The notes beneath the pieces were generated by a model, which saw only the letters and a list, made by a program, of their open reading frames with translations, was not told the origin of the DNA and did no database searches. From Fen-1245 sp963835535 (GTDB lineage: Bacteria; Gemmatimonadota; Gemmatimonadetes; Gemmatimonadales; JACORV01): DNA of 64,000 nt. Shown piece after piece: positions 8,631 through 17,923 of the stretch; the stretch's first letter is position 1, and each line of letters opens with the position of its first letter. The DNA lies in contig CAWIFL010000005.1 of the NCBI GenBank assembly GCA_963835535.1, positions 1 through 64,000 on the forward strand. The letters run 5' to 3'. A program made the translations under genes and the position numbers.

Positions 8631-9619
8631 CGGCGTTGCCGCTGCTCCCGCTGGCCGTGATCCTGGCGTGCGCGGCGGTGACCGTCCGGCTGCTGGCGCG
8701 GCGCGCGCGGTCGGCGGCAGCCCGGCGCTTCTTCGCGAGTCCGGCCGCCGCGCCGGGCCTCGGCCTGCTGCTGTTCTTCGTGACTCTGGCCGTGCTGGCG
8801 CCGCTGGTCGCGCCGTACCGCCCGTCGGCGCAGCTCGACATCGTGGGGTTGCAGAGCCGGCCGCCGTCGTGGCGGTTCCTCCTCGGCACGGACCTGTTCA
8901 GCCGCGACGTCTTCAGCCGCCTGGTGTACGGCGCGCGCGTTTCGCTCGGCATCGGCGTGCTGGCGACACTCGTGTCCGTCACGCTGGGCGCGGCGGTGGG
9001 CGCGGCGGCGGGCTACTTCCGGCGCGCGACCGACGCGGTGCTGATGCGGCTGGTGGACGTGGGGCTCGCGGTGCCGAAGATCTTCATCGTGCTGGTGGCC
9101 GTGGCGCTCGGCCGGCCCCTCGGCCCGGTGCCGCTCGCCGTGCTGCTGGGGCTCACCGGCTGGTTCACGACCAGCCGCCTGGTGCGCGCGGAGGTGCTGA
9201 GCATCAGGGAGCGCGAATTCGTCGAGGCGGCCCGGGCCCTGGGCGCGCGCCCGTGGCGCGTCATCGCACGCCACGTGCTTCCCGGCGCGACGGCGGTGCT
9301 CATGGTCTCGGCGGCCTTGAGCGTCGCGAACATGATGCTGCTGGAGGCCGGGCTATCGTTCATCGGAGCGGGGGTGCAGCCTCCGGTGCCGAGCTGGGGC
9401 AACATGATGGCCGACGCCCGGGACCTGCTGACGACGGCTCCCTGGGCGTCCCTCTTTCCCGGTCTGGCCATAACCGCCGTGGTGCTGGGGCTGCACGCCG
9501 TGTCCGACGGCCTGCGGGAGGCGCTCGATCCGCAGGCGCGGGGGGCCGAAGCGGCGCGTGCTGCGGGCGAGCCGCGCTCGCGAGAGCGGCGGCTCGGCGG
9601 TTGGGTGGCGCGGCGCTGA
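8627..9619 (+). CDS. ABC transporter permease, DppC type
   Basis: 330 aa. The ATG sits in an ATGA overlap with the DppB-type stop, which fixes the start. Signatures include FLLGTDLFSRDVFSRLVYGARVSLGIG and the EAA loop (REFVEAARALGARPWRVIARHVLP), both typical of DppC/OppC. Hydrophobic N-terminal helices precede the permease core. It is the second channel subunit of the importer; no ATPase follows, as the next gene is EF-P. Confidence 0.93.
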   Translation: MTALPLLPLAVILACAAVTVRLLARRARSAAARRFFASPAAAPGLGLLLFFVTLAVLAPLVAPYRPSAQLDIVGLQSRPPSWRFLLGTDLFSRDVFSRLVYGARVSLGIGVLATLVSVTLGAAVGAAAGYFRRATDAVLMRLVDVGLAVPKIFIVLVAVALGRPLGPVPLAVLLGLTGWFTTSRLVRAEVLSIREREFVEAARALGARPWRVIARHVLPGATAVLMVSAALSVANMMLLEAGLSFIGAGVQPPVPSWGNMMADARDLLTTAPWASLFPGLAITAVVLGLHAVSDGLREALDPQARGAEAARAAGEPRSRERRLGGWVARR

Positions 9620-9672
9620 GGGCCCGGTTAGGTTCCCGCCCGCCGAGTCAACCCTACCTGTTGCAGGGACGC

Positions 9673-10230
9673 ATGAAGGCATCCGAAATCCGCAAAGGGC
9701 ACGTCCTCCTGGTCGAAGGCCAGCCCTGTCGCGTCATGGACTTTCAGCACCGCACCCCCGGGAACCTGCGCGCGTTCGTGCAGGTCCGGATGCGCAACCT
9801 GGTCACCGGTAACACCTTCGACAGCCGGTACATCGCCACGGAGTACGTGGACGAGGCGCGGCTGGACACCAAGGAGTTCCAGGTGCTCTACCGGGACGAC
9901 CAGGGCGTCCACGTGATGGACGCGAAGACCTACGACCAGTACTCGCTGACCGAGGAAGTGGTCGGGGACGCACTGCCGTGGCTCGAGCCGGAGATCCACA
10001 TCACGGCCGAGCTGCTCGATGGTCAGGTGGTGGCCATTCAACTCCCGGCGGCGATGGAATACACGATCGTGGAAACGTCGCCGGTGATGAAGACCGCCAC
10101 CAAAACGGCGAGCAGCAAGCCGGCCAAGCTCAGCAACGGCGTGACGATCCAGGTGCCGGAGTTTCTCGGCGAAGGAGTGAAGATCCGCGTGGACCCGCGG
10201 ACCGGGACCTACCTGGATCGCGCGAAGTAG
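9673..10230 (+). CDS. efp: Translation elongation factor P
   Basis: 185 aa with the three EF-P domains: an N-terminal KOW-like domain (KASEIRKGHVLLVEGQPCRVMDF), a central OB domain (about 65-125) and a C-terminal OB domain (about 130-185, ending RVDPRTGTYLDRAK). EF-P enters stalled ribosomes and promotes peptide bonds at polyproline runs. The loop that contacts the peptidyl-transferase centre reads TPGNLRAF, where PGKGQAF-type proteins have the modified Lys, so Asn occupies that place. A linker (TKTASSKPAKL) joins domains II and III. The stop abuts that of the convergent kinase gene (TAGCTA). Confidence 0.93.
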   Translation: MKASEIRKGHVLLVEGQPCRVMDFQHRTPGNLRAFVQVRMRNLVTGNTFDSRYIATEYVDEARLDTKEFQVLYRDDQGVHVMDAKTYDQYSLTEEVVGDALPWLEPEIHITAELLDGQVVAIQLPAAMEYTIVETSPVMKTATKTASSKPAKLSNGVTIQVPEFLGEGVKIRVDPRTGTYLDRAK

Positions 10231-11667
10231 CTAGGGGGCGACGGGCGGGGCGTCGAGCGCGGCGCGCACCTGGCGCGCGAGGTCGGCGATCGCCCACGGC
10301 TTGGCGACGAAGGGCACTCCGGGATCCAGCAGCGACCGCATCGCGATGTCGTTCTCGCTGTAACCGCTCGTAAACAGGAACCGCATCCCGGGATCGATCT
10401 CGCGGACGGCGCGGAACAGCGCCGGGCCGGTGAGCTTCGGCATCAGCACGTCCGACAGCACCAGGTCGATCCGTCCGCCGTGCGCGCGTTGCTTGGCGAG
10501 GGCGTCCTCGCCGTCCGTGGCTTCGACGACCGTGTAGCCGAGGTGCTCGAGGACGCGCCGAGTCGTGCCGCGCAGCTCGTCCCGGTCCTCGACCAGCAGG
10601 ATCGTCTCGCCGCCGCCCGGGCGGGGCGCCGTCTCGCGCGCCGCGACCGTCGCCGCGGCCGCGCTTTCCGCGGACTTCGGCAGGTAGACCTTCACCGACG
10701 TCCCGGTGCCGAGCTCGCTGTAGACGTGAACCAGGCCGCCGTGCTGCTTGGTGATGCCGTACACCATCGCCATCCCGAGCCCCGTGCCGACGCCGGGCGC
10801 CTTGGTCGTGAAGAACGGCTCGAAGATCTTCTCGACGGTCGCCTGGTCCATCCCGACGCCCGTGTCGCTCACCGCCACGCAGTGGAATGCGTCCGCGTTC
10901 ACCCACGGGACCGACTCCGGGAAGCTCTTGTCCGTGGGATCCTGCATCGCCTCGATGACCAGCGTCCCGCCCGACGGCATCGCGTCGCGCGCGTTGGTCA
11001 CCAGGTTGAGCAGGAGCTGCTGGAGGGCGCTGGCGTCGCCGCGCACGGGGCAGGCGGCCGGCGGCACGACGATCTTGATCTCGACGTCGTCGGGCAGCAG
11101 CGCGCGGACCATCTGGCCGATGTTCGCCACGACCTCGCGCAGGTCGACAGTCGTGAAGGTGAGGTCCGCGCGGCGGCTGAAGGTGAGCAGGCCCCGGACC
11201 ATGCTCGCCCCGCCGGAGGCCGCCGCCCGGATCTTGTCGACGCTGTCGCTCAGGTCCTGCCGGTCGGACGGGAGCGAGGACCGCAGCATCTCGGTGTTCG
11301 CCAGGATCACGGCGAGGATGTTGTTGAAGTCGTGAGCGATGCCGCCCGCGAGCTGGCCGACGGTCTCGAGCTTCTGGGCCTGGCGGAGCTGCGTCTCGAG
11401 CCAGCGGCGCTCCGAGATCTCGGCGGCGGTCCTGATGCCCTCGACGCGGCGCAGGGCGTCGAGCAGCTGCTCCGAGGTCGTGTAGGGGGAAAACAGCCGC
11501 TCGACCGCCTCCTTGAGCGCGCCGAACATGCGCCGCATGGGGCCTCGCGCCCCGGAGGGCGCGGGCGGCACGCCTGCGCGGCCGACGCGCGCGGGCGGCA
11601 GTCTGCCGAGCCCACCCGCGTCGCCGTCCGACGAACCCGCCGGGGGCACACCCATCGGACGCTGCAT
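10231..11667 (-). CDS. Soluble hybrid histidine kinase with a C-terminal receiver
   Basis: Up to 478 aa. The HisKA helix has the phospho-acceptor in GGIAHDFNNIL (His112). HATPase_c follows (LLNLVTNARDAM N-box; SDTGVGM G1; GTGLGMAMVYG G2). A receiver domain begins near 353 (ETILLVEDRDEL) with the acceptor Asp in LVLSDVLMP (Asp406). There is no transmembrane segment or PAS domain, so the input is unclear; the short N-terminal helix (LKEAVERLFSPYTTSEQLL) could bind a partner. The first 43 residues are low-complexity, and Met44 (11538) is a likely alternative start. No separate response regulator is adjacent. Confidence 0.88.
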   Translation of the reverse strand: MQRPMGVPPAGSSDGDAGGLGRLPPARVGRAGVPPAPSGARGPMRRMFGALKEAVERLFSPYTTSEQLLDALRRVEGIRTAAEISERRWLETQLRQAQKLETVGQLAGGIAHDFNNILAVILANTEMLRSSLPSDRQDLSDSVDKIRAAASGGASMVRGLLTFSRRADLTFTTVDLREVVANIGQMVRALLPDDVEIKIVVPPAACPVRGDASALQQLLLNLVTNARDAMPSGGTLVIEAMQDPTDKSFPESVPWVNADAFHCVAVSDTGVGMDQATVEKIFEPFFTTKAPGVGTGLGMAMVYGITKQHGGLVHVYSELGTGTSVKVYLPKSAESAAAATVAARETAPRPGGGETILLVEDRDELRGTTRRVLEHLGYTVVEATDGEDALAKQRAHGGRIDLVLSDVLMPKLTGPALFRAVREIDPGMRFLFTSGYSENDIAMRSLLDPGVPFVAKPWAIADLARQVRAALDAPPVAP

Positions 11668-11752
11668 GGCGACAAGCCTATCGCGGGGACCCAGGCCGGG
11701 GAAGGGTCCGCGTCACTTCCGGTTTCGGGCGGCAGCCAGCCTATTTCGTGTC

Positions 11753-12982
11753 ATGCCGGGCGGTTTCTTCCTCGCGCTCGCCGTCGTCCAGGCGCTCCAG
11801 GCGCAGCCGCAGGACCGTTCCGCGGTGTTCGCGCCCGGCACGCGCATCCCGGTCCGCTTCGCGCGGTCGCTCACCGGCGGCCGCGACCGGCAGGGCGCGA
11901 CCTTCGAGGTCCAGGCGATGGCCCCGCTCGAGGCCGGAGGCTGCATCCTCGTGCCGGCGTTCACGCCGATCCGGGGAACGGTGGTCCAGTCGCGCCCGGG
12001 CCGCATCTTCGGCCGGCGCGGCGTCCTCCAGCTGCGCTTCGATTCGGTCCTCGCGGCGGCGGACGACTGGGTGCCGCTGGCGGCGGTGCTCGACTCGCTC
12101 GAGTGGACGAACCGCGGATCGTGGACCGCGGCCGGCGGGGTACAGCAGAATCGCCGCTCGATCCGCGGCGTCATCGGCACGGCGGGGTTGGCGGGCCTGG
12201 CGGGCGCCGCGACGGGGCTCGGCCTGGTTCCCCTGGTCGCGGTAACGGGCCTCGACCTCGTGCTGCGCGGGCCGCGCGCACAGATCCTGGCGGGACAGCG
12301 CGGCCTGCTCCGCCTCACGGCGCCGCTGGTCGTTCCGATTCCCGACCGGTGCGAAAGCGGCGAGGCGACTGCGAGCGAAGCTCTGCCGGCAGTGCCCGCA
12401 CTGCCCTCGCGCGCCACGGACAAGAGCGGGGCCAAGGGCGCCGATCCCATCAACCTGATCCTCCGGGGCGCCCGCGAGGACGTGGACTCGGCGCTCAATC
12501 GAGCCGGCTGGCTCCCCGCCCAGCGCTCCACGTTCGGCGCACTGGCGGCCGAGGCGGAGGCTGTGCTGCTCGCCAGGCGGGACTCCGAGGCGCCGATGAG
12601 TCACGAGTATCTCTTCGGGCGCATCGAGGACCTGCGGTTCGAGCGGGCGAGCCCCACGGCGCGGGCACGGCACCACGTACGGCTCTGGCAGGCGGACTCC
12701 GCGGGCACCCTGTGGGCGGCGGCGGCGACCGAGGACGTCGGCATGCTGGTGAGCGCAAGGCAGCGGACGGTGACGCACCGGATCGCTCCGGACATCGACA
12801 AGGAACGGGACCTGCTCGTGGGGGAGCTGCTCGCGGGCGGGTGCGCGGTGCTCGAGGGCTACGTCACCCTGCCCGGCGCGGTGAAGAGCGGCACGGGCGT
12901 GGCGGGTCAGCCGTTCGTCACCGATGCGCGCGCGGCCGTCGTGCGCGTCGTGGCGTGCCCACGGTACGCGCGGCCGTTCTAG
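11753..12982 (+). CDS. Secreted protein with an LssY-like C-terminal domain
   Basis: 409 aa starting MPGGFFLALAVVQALQA, a likely signal peptide. The middle is beta-rich (GTRIPVRFARSLTGGRDRQGATFEV...), followed by a hydrophobic Gly/Ala segment near 145-170. The C-terminal part, from INLILRGAREDVDSALNRAGW on, contains ATEDVGMLVSARQRTVTH and DKERDLLVGELLAGG, which I associate with the LssY C-terminal family found with type I secretion or PAP2 proteins. The function of that domain is not established. The frame is open upstream, but no signal peptide fits a longer start. Confidence 0.7.
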   Translation: MPGGFFLALAVVQALQAQPQDRSAVFAPGTRIPVRFARSLTGGRDRQGATFEVQAMAPLEAGGCILVPAFTPIRGTVVQSRPGRIFGRRGVLQLRFDSVLAAADDWVPLAAVLDSLEWTNRGSWTAAGGVQQNRRSIRGVIGTAGLAGLAGAATGLGLVPLVAVTGLDLVLRGPRAQILAGQRGLLRLTAPLVVPIPDRCESGEATASEALPAVPALPSRATDKSGAKGADPINLILRGAREDVDSALNRAGWLPAQRSTFGALAAEAEAVLLARRDSEAPMSHEYLFGRIEDLRFERASPTARARHHVRLWQADSAGTLWAAAATEDVGMLVSARQRTVTHRIAPDIDKERDLLVGELLAGGCAVLEGYVTLPGAVKSGTGVAGQPFVTDARAAVVRVVACPRYARPF

Positions 12983-13046
12983 CCAAGGTGGCAGAGGCAG
13001 TCGAGCGGAATTCAGCCGACCTCCGTTCCCTTCCAGCTACCACTTT

Positions 13047-13967
13047 CTAGATCAAGTTCTTGAGCACGAACCACACATTCGCCGGCCGCTCGGCAAGTCT
13101 GCGCATGTACCACGCGAACCACGCCGTCCCATAGCTGATCAGAACCCGCACCGTCTCTCCCTCGGCGACCAGCCGGCGCTGCTCGGCGTGGCGGATGCCG
13201 TAGAGCAGGTGGAACTCGCAGGTCCCGCGCGGGAGCTTCAGGGCCGTGGCGCGCTCGCGCAGCCGCGCGATGAGGCGGACGTCGTGAGTGCCGAAGACCG
13301 GCCGGGCGCCGCGCGCGGCATGCTCGAGCAGCCGCTCCCCCAGCGCCAGGTAGGCCGCGTCGACGTCCGCCTTGCGGGGGAACGCGACGTCCGCGCGCTC
13401 GGCATACGCGCCTTTCACGAGTCGGATGGCGGGCGCGAGCGGGAGCAGGGAGTCGAGGTCGGCGCGGGTCCGGCGGAGATAGGCCTGAAGACAGAGACCG
13501 ACGCCGGCGTGGGCCGTGCGGGCGCGCCGGAAGATGTCCAACGTCACGTCGGTGTAGTGCGAGTCCTCCATGTCGATCCAGAGGAACGATCGGGTCTCCT
13601 CCGCCGCGGCGGCGAGCGCGTCGAGCGCGCGCTCGCACGCGCCCTGGTCCACGTCCAGGCCGAGCTGGGTGAGCTTGACGGAGATGTGGGCGGGGAGGCG
13701 GCGGCGCTGGAGGTCGTCCAAGACGCCCAGGTAGTGGTCCCGCACGGCCTCGGCGTCGGCCCCGCTCGTCAGGTTCTCCCCAAGCTGGGTGAGCACCGAG
13801 CCGAGGCCGGACGCGGCGAGCCGCTCTGCGGCGTCGAGGGCGGCCGGCAGCTCCTCGCCGGGCATGAACCGGCGCACCGCGCGGCCCACGAACGCCCGGC
13901 GCTTGAGCTGCGCGGCGAGAAACGCGCTGCGCGAGGCGCGCAGCAGCAGCGTGCGCCCGAGCGACAT
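13047..13967 (-). CDS. Proline dehydrogenase
   Basis: 306 aa, the size of monofunctional PRODH. It oxidises L-proline to pyrroline-5-carboxylate with FAD, feeding electrons to the quinone pool. Barrel motifs are visible: HISVKLTQLGLDVD, FLWIDMEDSHYTDVTLDIF, GLCLQAYLRRTRADLD, RLVKGAYAERADVAFPRK, PVFGTHDVRLI and EFHLLYGIRHAEQRRLV. No P5C dehydrogenase neighbours it. It lies downstream of the PSMA-like peptidase on the same strand (14-bp gap), so proline from peptide digestion is a plausible link. Confidence 0.92.
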   Translation of the reverse strand: MSLGRTLLLRASRSAFLAAQLKRRAFVGRAVRRFMPGEELPAALDAAERLAASGLGSVLTQLGENLTSGADAEAVRDHYLGVLDDLQRRRLPAHISVKLTQLGLDVDQGACERALDALAAAAEETRSFLWIDMEDSHYTDVTLDIFRRARTAHAGVGLCLQAYLRRTRADLDSLLPLAPAIRLVKGAYAERADVAFPRKADVDAAYLALGERLLEHAARGARPVFGTHDVRLIARLRERATALKLPRGTCEFHLLYGIRHAEQRRLVAEGETVRVLISYGTAWFAWYMRRLAERPANVWFVLKNLI

Positions 13968-13981
13968 GGGCTGGAAGCCGC

Positions 13982-16189
13982 CTACCTCAGCGCAGCCGCC
14001 AGGGCCTGCGAAGCCCGGTCCACCCCGTCGGCGAGCCGCAGGACGGCGGCGGTCACGCGGCTCGCCTCGGCCTGCGCTTCGGCGGGGTGCCGCTCCTCGA
14101 CCGCCTCGCGGATGCCGGGCATCGTCTTCACGCCGTAGCCCGTGTAGAAGCCCGGCGCGTAGATCAGGTGCCGGAACCAGGGACGCCGCGGCAGCCCGGC
14201 CGTGTCGCCGAGCGCCTGCTCGGTGGTGTAGATGAGCTGGTTGGCCCGGCCCAGCTCGGCGCGCCGCGCCGCGAGGCGCTGCGGCGTGGCGGCGTCGAGG
14301 GCCGCCATCGCGGTGTCGAACCGCTGCCCCGCGCTGTCCAGCCGCGCGATCGCGGCCTTGAGCTGCGCCAGGTCGAGCCCCCTGGTCGTGTCGTTGCGCG
14401 CCGCGAGTCGGGAAATCTCGTCGGCGTAGCGCTGGTACGTCCGCGCGACCGTCCGGAACTCGAAGGGCAGGACCGGTGCGTCGGCCATCCGCAGGACGGC
14501 CGTCCCCACGGTCCGGGCCTGGGCGACCTCCGACGACAGCGTGCTGTCGACGAAGCGGAAGAAGAAGGTGTAGTCGTCGTAAATGGAGTGGTAGATGCCG
14601 CCGTGAACGGCGCCGCCGTAACTCACGTCGACCGACGGCATCGTCACGTGGTCGATGAAGGCGGTGTAGTCGGAGCCCGACCCCAGCGCGCCGATCGAGA
14701 AGGCCGTGTCCGGCGCCTCACCATCCGCGCCGCGCCCGCGGGCCGGCCGCGCCCGAGCGGCTTCCTCGCGCCGGTGCTCCTGCGCCGCCTCGAGCGCGCT
14801 GCCCGTCCCCAGCGGGGCCGGCACGTCGCGTGCGACCTCGCGCATGAACTCCTGCAGCGAGTGCGACCCGCTGGAAGAGAGCCAGCCGCTGGCCATCGCA
14901 TCGCCGTTGAAGTAGACGACGCCCTTCGTCCGCAGCTCGTCCTGGTGCGCCTCGGCCCACTCGGTGGAGCCGAGCAGACCCCACTCCTCGCCGTCCCACG
15001 CGACCAGAATGATGGTGCGCGCCGGCCGCCACCCGGTCTTGAGCAGCGCGCCGAGGGCGCGCGCGGCCTCGTCGAGCGACACCTGGCCGGAGAGCGGATC
15101 CTGCGCGCCATTCACCCACGCATCGTGGTGGTTGCCCCAGATCACCCACTGGTCGGGGTAGACGCTGCCGGGGATCCGCGCGACGACGTCGTAGAGCGGG
15201 CGCGTCTTCCAGTCGAAGCTCACCGCGAGATGGACCCGGCCGGGGCCCGGGCCGATGTGATAGGTGATCGGCAGCGCGCCGCGCCACGCCTCGGGTGCGA
15301 CCGGTCCGCCGAGGTTGCGGAGCAGCGGCAACGCGTCGCCGTACGAGATCGGCAGCACGGGGATCTTCTCGATCGTCTGGGCTTCGGCGATCGTGAGGCG
15401 GCGCGAGCCGGGCCGCGAGGCCCAGCCGGGCGAGAGCGGGTCGCCCGGATAGAGCGGCATGTCCATGACGCTCCCGCGTTGCACCCCCTGCCACGGCCGC
15501 ATCGGCCCCTTCGGGTACACGTCGTCCACGAAGTAGCCGTCGTCCTTCGGATCCGAGTAGATGAGGCACCCGATGGCGCCGTGCTCGGCCGCGACCTTCG
15601 GCTTGATCCCGCGCCACGACTCGCCGTACTTGGCGATGACGATCTTCCCGCGGACGCTGATGCCGAGGCTGTCCAGCACCCGGTAGTCGTCCGGTATGCC
15701 GTAGTTCACGAACACCAGGTCGCCGGTCACGTCGCCGTCGGGCGAGTAGGCGTTGAAGGTCGGGAGCTGGTCCGTCTGGCCGGACGTCGGGTCCTCGCTC
15801 AGCGCCGGCTCCTTCAGCAACGCGACGTACTGCTCGGGTCCGACCAGCTCGAGCGAGCGGCTCGTGGGCCGCGGCATCAGCGCCTCGAACTGTTCGATCG
15901 AGGCGTCGAGGCCGAAGGAGCGGAACCGCGCCAGGATCATCTCGGCGACGTGGTGGGACCGTTCGGTCCCCGCCTCGTGCGGCACCGTACTCAGCGCGAT
16001 CAGCTGGGCGCGGAGCGTGTCGGCGTTCGGCACGGCCCTGAGCGACGCTTCGCGCGCCAGCTCGTCGGCCAGCAGCGGCGGCGGGAAGCCGCGCACCGGC
16101 GGTGCTTCCGAAGGGGCGGTCTGGGCGCGGAGCGGGAGTGCAAGCAGGATCGTGGTCGCGGTTGCGAGCCAAACGCGAGTGCTGGTCAT
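13982..16189 (-). CDS. M28 metallopeptidase, PSMA/glutamate carboxypeptidase II type
   Basis: 735 aa with a signal peptide (MTSTRVWLATATTILLALPLRAQ). Domains in order are an N-terminal M28 part, a protease-associated insert (DLVFVNYGIPDDYRVLDSLG, then GKIVIAKYGESWRGIKPKVA), the zinc peptidase core and a C-terminal dimerisation-like domain. Di-zinc ligands and the catalytic Glu are visible in WGNHHDAWVNGAQDPLSG, WDGEEWGLLGSTEWAE, YFNGDAM and YHSIYDDY, matching human PSMA motifs. It probably trims peptides in the periplasm. The signal peptide decides the start; the frame is open much further upstream, antisense to nothing relevant. Confidence 0.92.
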   Translation of the reverse strand: MTSTRVWLATATTILLALPLRAQTAPSEAPPVRGFPPPLLADELAREASLRAVPNADTLRAQLIALSTVPHEAGTERSHHVAEMILARFRSFGLDASIEQFEALMPRPTSRSLELVGPEQYVALLKEPALSEDPTSGQTDQLPTFNAYSPDGDVTGDLVFVNYGIPDDYRVLDSLGISVRGKIVIAKYGESWRGIKPKVAAEHGAIGCLIYSDPKDDGYFVDDVYPKGPMRPWQGVQRGSVMDMPLYPGDPLSPGWASRPGSRRLTIAEAQTIEKIPVLPISYGDALPLLRNLGGPVAPEAWRGALPITYHIGPGPGRVHLAVSFDWKTRPLYDVVARIPGSVYPDQWVIWGNHHDAWVNGAQDPLSGQVSLDEAARALGALLKTGWRPARTIILVAWDGEEWGLLGSTEWAEAHQDELRTKGVVYFNGDAMASGWLSSSGSHSLQEFMREVARDVPAPLGTGSALEAAQEHRREEAARARPARGRGADGEAPDTAFSIGALGSGSDYTAFIDHVTMPSVDVSYGGAVHGGIYHSIYDDYTFFFRFVDSTLSSEVAQARTVGTAVLRMADAPVLPFEFRTVARTYQRYADEISRLAARNDTTRGLDLAQLKAAIARLDSAGQRFDTAMAALDAATPQRLAARRAELGRANQLIYTTEQALGDTAGLPRRPWFRHLIYAPGFYTGYGVKTMPGIREAVEERHPAEAQAEASRVTAAVLRLADGVDRASQALAAALR

Positions 16190-16209
16190 CCGTTCGTCTC
16201 CAAGGTGTG

Positions 16210-16941
16210 TCAGCCGGCGCTGAACCGGTCGAGGAAAGCCCGCTCGTCGGGCGTGAGGCCGGCGGCGCCCGCGAGGTCCACTTTTGCCATTACGCGCTCG
16301 TACTCCTCGCGGTTGACCGGATGCAGCGTCTCCGGCTGCACCCGCCGCCAGCGGTCGAGGTCGGCCGTGGAGCTCCGCGCCGGCGGCGCCGTCGCGGCGC
16401 GGAACTGGACCGCCGGGGAGCGCAGCTCGATCCAGCGCAGGTACAGGAACCCCCCGACGAATCCCCCGAGGTGCGCGAAGTGGGCGATGCCGCCTCCCCC
16501 CTGCCAGGCGCCGAAAAGGGACATGGCGGTCATCAGCACCACCAGCCAGCGCGCTTCCATCGGCAGGAAGAAGACGTAGACGAGGTCGCGCGGCCAGAAA
16601 TGCGCGTAGCCGAGCATGACGCCGAACACGGCGCCGGATGCCCCGATGATCGCCACGTACGGCGTCACCAGGGACATGACGGCGCCCGCGATGCCGCTCG
16701 TCAGGTACAGGCCCATGAAGCGCCGACCGCCCAAACGCCCCTCCAGGCGGGGTCCGAAGAAGTACAGCGCCAGCATGTTGAAGAAGAAGTGCATGAAGCC
16801 CGCGTGCAGGAACATGTAGGTCACGACGGTCCACGGCCGGAGCGGGATGTAGGCGGGGACCAACATCAGGCTCTCCGTCAGGCCGGGGACCACCCCGCCC
16901 AGCAGGAGCATCACCAGGTTGGCGAGAATCAGGAACAACAC
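16210..16941 (-). CDS. Rhomboid-family intramembrane serine protease
   Basis: 243 aa with about six transmembrane helices. The catalytic Ser lies in GASGAVFG, the His in AHFAHLGGF, and the L1-loop motif region is HAGFMHFFFNMLALYFFG. Rhomboids cleave transmembrane substrates inside the bilayer. The C-terminal tail of about 70 residues is cytoplasmic and ends with a short helical motif (LTPDERAFLDRFSAG), common in bacterial rhomboids. The only in-frame start is GTG at 16941; the sequence just before it (TTPW) looks like the usual rhomboid N terminus, so the true start may be slightly upstream with a rare codon. Confidence 0.9.
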   Translation of the reverse strand: MLFLILANLVMLLLGGVVPGLTESLMLVPAYIPLRPWTVVTYMFLHAGFMHFFFNMLALYFFGPRLEGRLGGRRFMGLYLTSGIAGAVMSLVTPYVAIIGASGAVFGVMLGYAHFWPRDLVYVFFLPMEARWLVVLMTAMSLFGAWQGGGGIAHFAHLGGFVGGFLYLRWIELRSPAVQFRAATAPPARSSTADLDRWRRVQPETLHPVNREEYERVMAKVDLAGAAGLTPDERAFLDRFSAG

Positions 16942-16963
16942 CCAGGGAGTCGTGGGAGATACC

Positions 16964-17923
16964 CTACGCCACCGGCTCGATGCTGTCGAGCCGGCTCACG
17001 TCCAAGGTCATCGGCTCCGCGCCGCGCGGATGGTGCAGGATGTCGCTGAACTTCGCGCCCCACACCACCTCGTCCCACCGGTAGCTGGACCGCGCGTGCA
17101 CGCGCTGGGCGAACGTCTCCTCCACGCCGGAGAGGAGCACCAGGAACTCGGCGTTGGAACGGCGCATGTCGTCGCGGGTGAGGCCCTTCAGCGGGCTCGC
17201 CTCGTCGATCGGATGGACGATGGTCCACGACAGGGGAAAGAACGTCACCGAGCTGCGCTCCAGCGGCAGCAGGTAGAAGCGGCGCACCGGCTTCCCGCCC
17301 TGCTCCTCGAAGCGCGTGAACATCACCGTCGCCTGGACCTCGATCAGCTCGCTGCTGCGCATGTTCGCGATGCGGAACTCGAACGCCCGGATGCCGCGGT
17401 ACGGCGCGATCACCGCCGTCCGGCTGAACATGATCTTCGCCGTCGGGCGCGAGAAGCGCGCGAATAGCAGTCCGGTCGCCAGCGCCAGCCACAGCAGGCC
17501 GACCAGCGCCTCGACCGTGACCACCAGGTTCGCCGCGAGACTGACCGGCGCGATGTTGCCGTACCCGATCGTCGAGAAGGTCTCGATGCTGAAGAAGAAC
17601 GCCTGAGAGAAGAGCGCCCCCCCCGCGGCGGGGAGCGAGGACACGAGCGCGCCGGGGCCGCAGAGCACGAAAACCACCGCGAAAGCGGCGTTGATGAGCG
17701 CGTACGACACCACGACCAACGCCATGAAGCGCGTCCAGGTCAGGGTCAGCAGCGTGTGATAGAGACTGAGCGACGTGCCGAGCCGCAGCCCCCGGCGCGC
17801 CACGTTGAACGAGCCGTCGCGGTTGAGGAGCCGCTGGCGGCTCTCCCCCGCCACGACGGCGCCGAACCCGAGGTCGCGGATCTCGTCTTCGCTGACCCAG
17901 GCGCTTCGCGTCACCTGCCTCAC
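16964..17923 (-). CDS. Inward-rectifier (KirBac-type) potassium channel
   Basis: About 319 aa. Two transmembrane helices (about 60-80 and 125-150 from the GTG start) flank a pore loop with the K+ filter TIGYGN. A C-terminal cytoplasmic immunoglobulin-like domain follows, with typical Kir strands (ELIEVQATVMFTRFEEQGG, FYLLPLERSSVTFFPLSWTIVHPIDE, SPLKGLTRDDM, FLVLLSGVEETFAQ, RSSYRWDEVVWGAKF). Selective K+ conduction is expected. The start is chosen as GTG 17923, with GTG 17914 also possible; longer forms read into promoter-like AT-rich DNA. Confidence 0.93.
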   Translation of the reverse strand: MRQVTRSAWVSEDEIRDLGFGAVVAGESRQRLLNRDGSFNVARRGLRLGTSLSLYHTLLTLTWTRFMALVVVSYALINAAFAVVFVLCGPGALVSSLPAAGGALFSQAFFFSIETFSTIGYGNIAPVSLAANLVVTVEALVGLLWLALATGLLFARFSRPTAKIMFSRTAVIAPYRGIRAFEFRIANMRSSELIEVQATVMFTRFEEQGGKPVRRFYLLPLERSSVTFFPLSWTIVHPIDEASPLKGLTRDDMRRSNAEFLVLLSGVEETFAQRVHARSSYRWDEVVWGAKFSDILHHPRGAEPMTLDVSRLDSIEPVA

